Source of the DNA: an uncultured Sulfurovum sp.
Lineage (GTDB): Bacteria; Campylobacterota; Campylobacteria; Campylobacterales; Sulfurovaceae
Direction of reading: 5' to 3'
DNA length: 64,000 bases
Assembly: GCA_902727935.1 (NCBI GenBank)
Contig: CACVAX010000013.1
Coordinates: forward strand, 87,072-151,071
The notes under the pieces are model-generated. The model was not told where the DNA came from. It did not search any database and worked only from the letters and a program-made list of their open reading frames with translations. Both the position numbers and the translations under genes were made by a program. Below are positions 60,342-64,000 of the stretch, in pieces; the stretch's first letter is position 1; the number at the start of each line of letters is the position of its first letter.

Positions 60342-61469
60342 TTGAAATTTAAATCGATTAATTTCACCTGTAAGCATTGTGGTGCACCCTTACGCTTTAG
60401 CCCCATTCACAACTCCTTAGATTGTGAATTTTGTGGCACACAAGAGTCCATTGAAGAATCTGTAGAACGCATCAAAGAGTATGACTTACAAGAAGCACTG
60501 GCACATTTAAAGCATCATCATGAACAAGAAATTTCTAAAGAGGTAAGTTGTAGTAAGTGTGCTGCTACTTTTAATATGACCCCTTATTCAGTCTCTTCTA
60601 ATTGTCCCTATTGTGGTACTCCTGCCATTACGAATTTTGTCAAAGAGATTACCCCAAAATCTTTACTTCCTTTTCATATTTCAGAAAAAAAAGCACATGA
60701 CCTTTTTAAAAAGTGGATTGGTTCACTTTGGTTAGCACCTTCGAAACTAAAAAAATTCTTTGAAAGTAATCAGAAACTAAAAGGTTACTATCTGCCTTAT
60801 TGGACTTATGATGCTGATACTTACACCAACTACCATGGTCAACGAGGGGATATCTATTATGTTCAAGTTCAAAAAACTGTTATGGTAGATGGACGACAAG
60901 AACGACGAACGGTACAAGAATCAAGAATACGCTGGACACCTGTTTCAGGACATGTTTCTAATAGTTTTGATGACATTACCATTGGTGCATCTAAAACCAT
61001 TTCAAATACCATTTTAGATAACCTAAGCCCTTGGCACACTGAAGTACTTGTTCCTTTTAACCCAAAATATCTCTCTGGATTTGATTCAGAAGAGTATACC
61101 ATTGGTTTAGATAATGGTTTTGAACTTGCCAAGGTAAAAATGACTCATATTATTCGTCAAGATATTAGGGATGACATTGGGGGAGACCAGCAACAGATAT
61201 CGCACTTAAGTACGCAATATAATAATACTTCTTATAAAAATGTTCTTTTTCCCATTTGGACAGCAGAATTTAAATGGAAAAATAAAATGTATAATTATGC
61301 CATAAATGGACAAACAGGGAAAGTAACAGGAGAGCGTCCCTACTCATGGCTAAAAATTGCAGCCATTGTAGGAACACTTTCAGGAGGAGCTGGGGGTGCT
61401 GTTTATGTTGACCAACATCCTGAAGTTATTCAAGAGATAAAAAGTATTAGCCTTGAATACCTTGGCTAA
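60342..61469 (+). CDS. Zinc-ribbon protein with C-terminal membrane helix
   Basis: 375 residues. Two zinc ribbons at the start: CKHCGAPLRFSP with CEFCG, and CSKCAATFNM with CPYCG. Then a large soluble domain (ITPKSLLPFHISEKKAHDLFKKWIGSLWLAPSKLK; KLKGYYLPYWTYDADTYTNYHGQRGD) found next to SPFH proteins in other bacteria, such as the ydjG/ydjI-type group. A membrane helix is near the end (AAIVGTLSGGAGGAVYV), leaving the bulk in the cytoplasm. It likely recruits the SPFH scaffold to membranes. TTG start with weak ribosome site. Confidence 0.82.
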   Translation: MKFKSINFTCKHCGAPLRFSPIHNSLDCEFCGTQESIEESVERIKEYDLQEALAHLKHHHEQEISKEVSCSKCAATFNMTPYSVSSNCPYCGTPAITNFVKEITPKSLLPFHISEKKAHDLFKKWIGSLWLAPSKLKKFFESNQKLKGYYLPYWTYDADTYTNYHGQRGDIYYVQVQKTVMVDGRQERRTVQESRIRWTPVSGHVSNSFDDITIGASKTISNTILDNLSPWHTEVLVPFNPKYLSGFDSEEYTIGLDNGFELAKVKMTHIIRQDIRDDIGGDQQQISHLSTQYNNTSYKNVLFPIWTAEFKWKNKMYNYAINGQTGKVTGERPYSWLKIAAIVGTLSGGAGGAVYVDQHPEVIQEIKSISLEYLG

Positions 61470-61484
61470 AACCAAAGCACTATA

Positions 61485-61988
61485 TCAAACTTTCTTTGTC
61501 AAAATTTTATAAATAATAAACCCAAAAAAGAGTGTGATACCTATGGAAAAATAGATAGGTACGCCTTTGGTAATAACAAAAACAACGATTAAAATGGCAA
61601 AAAGTGTGGGTACTTCATTGTAGGCTCTAAAGAATTGACCATCTTTTATACATTCATCACGTTCAAGTACTTTTCTAAAATATTCTAAAGAAAAAGAGTA
61701 CGCAACCATCAAGACCAACATAAAAAGTTTGGCAATCATCCAAGCTTGATCTAAAAGAGCTGGGTTCAAATAGATAAGTGTTCCACCAGAAGCAATCGTT
61801 GCCCACATCGCTGGCATACCAATCACTTTATAAATTTTTCGCTCTTGTATCTTTACCACATCCGTAAAAGCTTTGGTTTCTTTGTTCTCTTGATGATAAA
61901 CAAAAAGTCTTGGCATATAAAATAGCATGGTCATCCATGATAAAACAGCAATCATATGAAACGCTAATATTTCTGAATAGTAAGTCAT
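61485..61988 (-). CDS. hemJ: Protoporphyrinogen IX oxidase HemJ
   Basis: HemJ oxidises protoporphyrinogen in haem synthesis in organisms without HemG/HemY. The 167-residue membrane protein has four to five helices and the conserved histidine in AFHMIAVLSWMTMLFYMPRLFVYH near 10-35. SMGPRL-type FYMPRL, ARKIYK-like RKIYKVIGMPAMWATIASG and the AWMIAKLFMLVLMVAYS helix with its lysine follow. Length and layout fit the family (UPF0093). The upstream phosphatase-family gene ends 2 nt before its start, so they form a small operon. Confidence 0.93.
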   Translation of the reverse strand: MTYYSEILAFHMIAVLSWMTMLFYMPRLFVYHQENKETKAFTDVVKIQERKIYKVIGMPAMWATIASGGTLIYLNPALLDQAWMIAKLFMLVLMVAYSFSLEYFRKVLERDECIKDGQFFRAYNEVPTLFAILIVVFVITKGVPIYFSIGITLFFGFIIYKILTKKV

Positions 61989-61990
61989 AT

Positions 61991-63268
61991 CTATTCCTTT
62001 TTTAAATTTAGCGTATCATATCTTTTTTCTATCTCAAAATCAATTACTTCATATTCCCCCTTATACTCTTTACAAGCATAAACCATAATGTCATAGGTTT
62101 TTCCTAGTTTTAAACTTTTTTCAACGCCAAAAATATCAATAACTTTTTTAACGTTGCTTTGGGAGATGCTCACTTTATTTTTTTCTATGCCAATAACTTT
62201 AACCTGTTTTAATAATAAAGGATAATGAGGTGTTTTTAGATAAAGATCATCAATCAAACCCTCTTTACTAGATTGAGGCTTTTTAATAAAAGGAACTGCT
62301 GTTGAAAACTTTGCAACTATGGGTAAATGATCCGAATAGCCTTGACCTTTATGGCGATTTTTTTTATAAACCCAACGAAAGATGTATCCCTTTTTATGAA
62401 AAAGATAACGCTTTTTAAAGACAAAAAAAGAATCATTAACATAATCAAGACCTTTTCCATCAAAAAGTGTTTTGGGAATAACCATGGCATCGAGTGCTTG
62501 TTTATTGCCATAAAAGTTATGACTCCAACGTTTATAATTTGCTAACTCTAACCATAAATTATAATGCGATAAAATATTGGTTGCTAAGTCATTAATTCTA
62601 AAAAACTTGTTATTTTTTCCTGTGGTCTTTAAAACATGATTAATCGCTGTTTTTTTGGTACTTAAGAACTCATCATAGTCATTATTAAAATCTCCAAGCA
62701 CAATATATTCACTATTTTTAGGCAATGCTTTTAACCTTTGAACCAATGCATTTGCTGAAGTAATACGTTTGTGTTCTCCTGAACGTTTTGATGACCAATG
62801 ATTCACAAAAATATAAAAACTAGTATTATTCACTTTAAATTTCGTTTCTAAAATATTACGATAAACCAAACTCTTAGAAACGTCAATCTCTTTATAATGC
62901 TCAATCGGAATTTTTGAAAGCAGTGCTACCTGTATGGCTAATTTTTTCTTCTTGGTTATCACAGCGTATTGATAGTGACAGCCTACTCTTTTTAGAGTGT
63001 ATTGCAAAAGTTTTAAAGTATTTTCATTTTCAATCTCTTGAAGCCCTATAATATCAGCATTAATATCACAAATAACTTCCGAAATATTTAAAAGTTTTTT
63101 CTTTAAATTTTCTCTCGTCCAATTATGCTGGTTGGGTTGATATTGTGTGTATTCCGTATGATTATTTTGCATGTCAAAAAGATTCTCAACATTATAAGAA
63201 GCTATTTTAAGAGTAGTTGCATTTAGAAAGAGTGTGAAGGAAAAGATAAATAATACAATTTTAGACAT
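61991..63268 (-). CDS. Endonuclease/exonuclease/phosphatase-family protein, secreted
   Basis: 425 residues from ATG 63268 (track GTG at 63277 adds three residues). Signal peptide MSKIVLFIFSFTLFLNA. DNase I-like fold motifs: IASYNVENLFD near 25, IIGLQEIENENTL near 75, VNHWSSKRSG near 160, LGDFNNDYDE near 195, GYSDHLPIVAKF near 310. The metal and catalytic residues are complete. The C-terminal 100 residues have an OB-like domain with KVIGIEKNKVSISQSN. Likely an extracellular or periplasmic nuclease used for phosphate or DNA scavenging. In operon with hemJ, 2 nt apart. Confidence 0.85.
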   Translation of the reverse strand: MSKIVLFIFSFTLFLNATTLKIASYNVENLFDMQNNHTEYTQYQPNQHNWTRENLKKKLLNISEVICDINADIIGLQEIENENTLKLLQYTLKRVGCHYQYAVITKKKKLAIQVALLSKIPIEHYKEIDVSKSLVYRNILETKFKVNNTSFYIFVNHWSSKRSGEHKRITSANALVQRLKALPKNSEYIVLGDFNNDYDEFLSTKKTAINHVLKTTGKNNKFFRINDLATNILSHYNLWLELANYKRWSHNFYGNKQALDAMVIPKTLFDGKGLDYVNDSFFVFKKRYLFHKKGYIFRWVYKKNRHKGQGYSDHLPIVAKFSTAVPFIKKPQSSKEGLIDDLYLKTPHYPLLLKQVKVIGIEKNKVSISQSNVKKVIDIFGVEKSLKLGKTYDIMVYACKEYKGEYEVIDFEIEKRYDTLNLKKE

Positions 63269-63320
63269 AAAAGTCACTTCAGTTTAGCTCATTACGAAGC
63301 CAAAGCTTCGTAAAAACAGG

Positions 63321-63770
63321 TTATTTAAACATCTTACTTAACATGTTCATCGCACCATCTACCCCACCAACTTGATTTAACATGGTATCAATGATAGAAC
63401 CTTCACCCGATGTCGCATTGTCTATTACATTGGGTAACATATCAGCCAATGCACCTGTCGCCGACTCTTCAGAAAGCCCTAAAGATGATGCAAACTCAGA
63501 AACCTTATCAGCTCCGAGTAAATCCATAACAGAATCAGCAGAAATAGCTTCATTTTCACCATTACCTAACCACGAACCAACAACTGAACCTAAACCATTT
63601 TCTGAAAGTCCAGACATAATATTACTTAAGTCAATACCACCATCAGAACCACCCCCAAGTAAAGAACCTAATGCTCCTGTAAGTGCATCACTGTCCAGTC
63701 CTGTTGTTGCCTCATCACTGTTATTTTGAATGACATTTGCACCCATTTGTAATAAGCTTGTTAAATCCAT
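63321..63770 (-). CDS. DUF937/YidB-like protein
   Basis: 149 residues: MDLTSLLQMGANVIQNN, a glycine/serine-rich stretch (GALGSLLGGGSDGGIDLSNIMSGL), then ISADSVMDLLGADKVSEFASSLGLSEESATGALADMLPNVID, the core DUF937 repeat-like helical part, and a C-terminal helix. Family function unknown; YidB-like proteins are small soluble proteins with a glycine-rich hinge. AAGGA precedes the ATG. Its 5' side carries a separate hairpin. Confidence 0.85.
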   Translation of the reverse strand: MDLTSLLQMGANVIQNNSDEATTGLDSDALTGALGSLLGGGSDGGIDLSNIMSGLSENGLGSVVGSWLGNGENEAISADSVMDLLGADKVSEFASSLGLSEESATGALADMLPNVIDNATSGEGSIIDTMLNQVGGVDGAMNMLSKMFK

Positions 63771-63809
63771 CTTATTTATCCTTGTTTAATTTAATGGATA
63801 AAGTATAGC

Positions 63810-63830
63810 GAAAAGCATGTTATGCTTTTC
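63810..63830. other. Hairpin upstream of the DUF937 gene
   Basis: GAAAAGCAT and ATGCTTTTC pair perfectly over 9 bp with a GTT loop, 40 nt before the DUF937 start. It may be a leader structure or operator. Confidence 0.4.
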
Positions 63831-63893
63831 TGATATGAAATATACATATAAATCATGCTACTATACTAGACGAAAAAAAACCATCCTATAAAG

Positions 63894-63919
63894 AATAGCT
63901 GAAGTCTAAGCTATTTTTT
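63894..63919 (+). terminator. Plus-strand hairpin with T run near the right edge
   Basis: AATAGCT and AGCTATT pair around an 8-nt loop, with a TTTTTT tail. The closest upstream promoter-like TATACT (63862-63867) would give a very short RNA of about 45 nt. The element that this ends is unclear. Confidence 0.4.
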
Positions 63920-64000
63920 AAAGACAGAGCTATTTTGTTTAATTATTTGAGTATTTGAAAAGAGTATTCAAATGACTAAATAAAATAAAGTAACAATATT

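Noticed and set aside
63862-63919. A small RNA gene at the right edge
   Set aside because: The only support is a TATACT box and a terminator-like hairpin about 45 nt apart; too short and not backed by other structure.

Overview
The window is AT-rich, gene-dense chromosomal DNA from a Campylobacterota (Epsilonproteobacteria) bacterium. It is probably a chemolithoautotroph of the Sulfurovum/Sulfurimonas kind. The support is gene content: two multi-subunit 2-oxoacid:ferredoxin oxidoreductases (reductive TCA cycle), a DabB/DabA inorganic-carbon uptake system, an obg-proB pair, a group 3 truncated globin, DapC next to murC, and HemJ. I assigned this by protein recognition only; no searches were run.

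Layout. 1-336: 5' part of ruvA. 337-819: a non-coding stretch with a candidate structured RNA. 820-1248: bacteriohemerythrin. 1250-9930 is an accessory defence island read on the minus strand: a small ORF, a nuclease-methyltransferase fusion, HsdS, a Septu pair (PtuA ATPase, PtuB HNH), and a DUF1016 nuclease gene broken by a frameshift, a stop codon and a complete ISAs1-family insertion (1725-3061, 9-bp target duplication). A decayed hemerythrin tail (9950-10054) lies on the far side, next to murJ. The island therefore sits between hemerythrin sequences in the ruvA-murJ interval.

10.1-19.5 kb: murJ, a Spy-like periplasmic protein, a one-domain voltage-gated cation channel, an OprD-like porin and ModE with a good ModE box upstream, obg-proB, a TAXI-type binding protein and the RNase P RNA. 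19.5-36 kb: an HlyD-like protein, dnaX, a zinc peptidase, a double-thioredoxin protein, a dapC-murC operon, a pair of small paralogues, an unusual double-AAA protein with an FtsH-like but mutated peptidase domain, a two-component group, a trigger factor lacking its ribosome-binding signature, and a truncated globin.

36.3-43.1 kb: carbon uptake. DabB-like subunit, an unknown membrane protein and DabA form one operon, followed by two tiny cysteine-containing paralogues. A convergent COG0523 metal-chaperone GTPase follows. 43.3-50.6 kb: nine minus-strand genes encode two oxidoreductases of the Aquificales type (alpha, beta, gamma and an extra subunit each) with a single ferredoxin gene between them. 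Together these two blocks plausibly feed bicarbonate and fixed carbon into the reductive TCA cycle.

51.3-57.2 kb: a housekeeping operon glmU-coaBC-uppS-prepilin peptidase-lptF-truA, then a 28-residue membrane peptide not in the ORF track. 57.2-61.5 kb: an XpaC-TelA-SPFH/GYF-zinc ribbon stress or membrane cluster. 61.5-63.8 kb: hemJ, an endonuclease/exonuclease/phosphatase-family protein and a DUF937 protein. No tRNA, rRNA or CRISPR array was seen.
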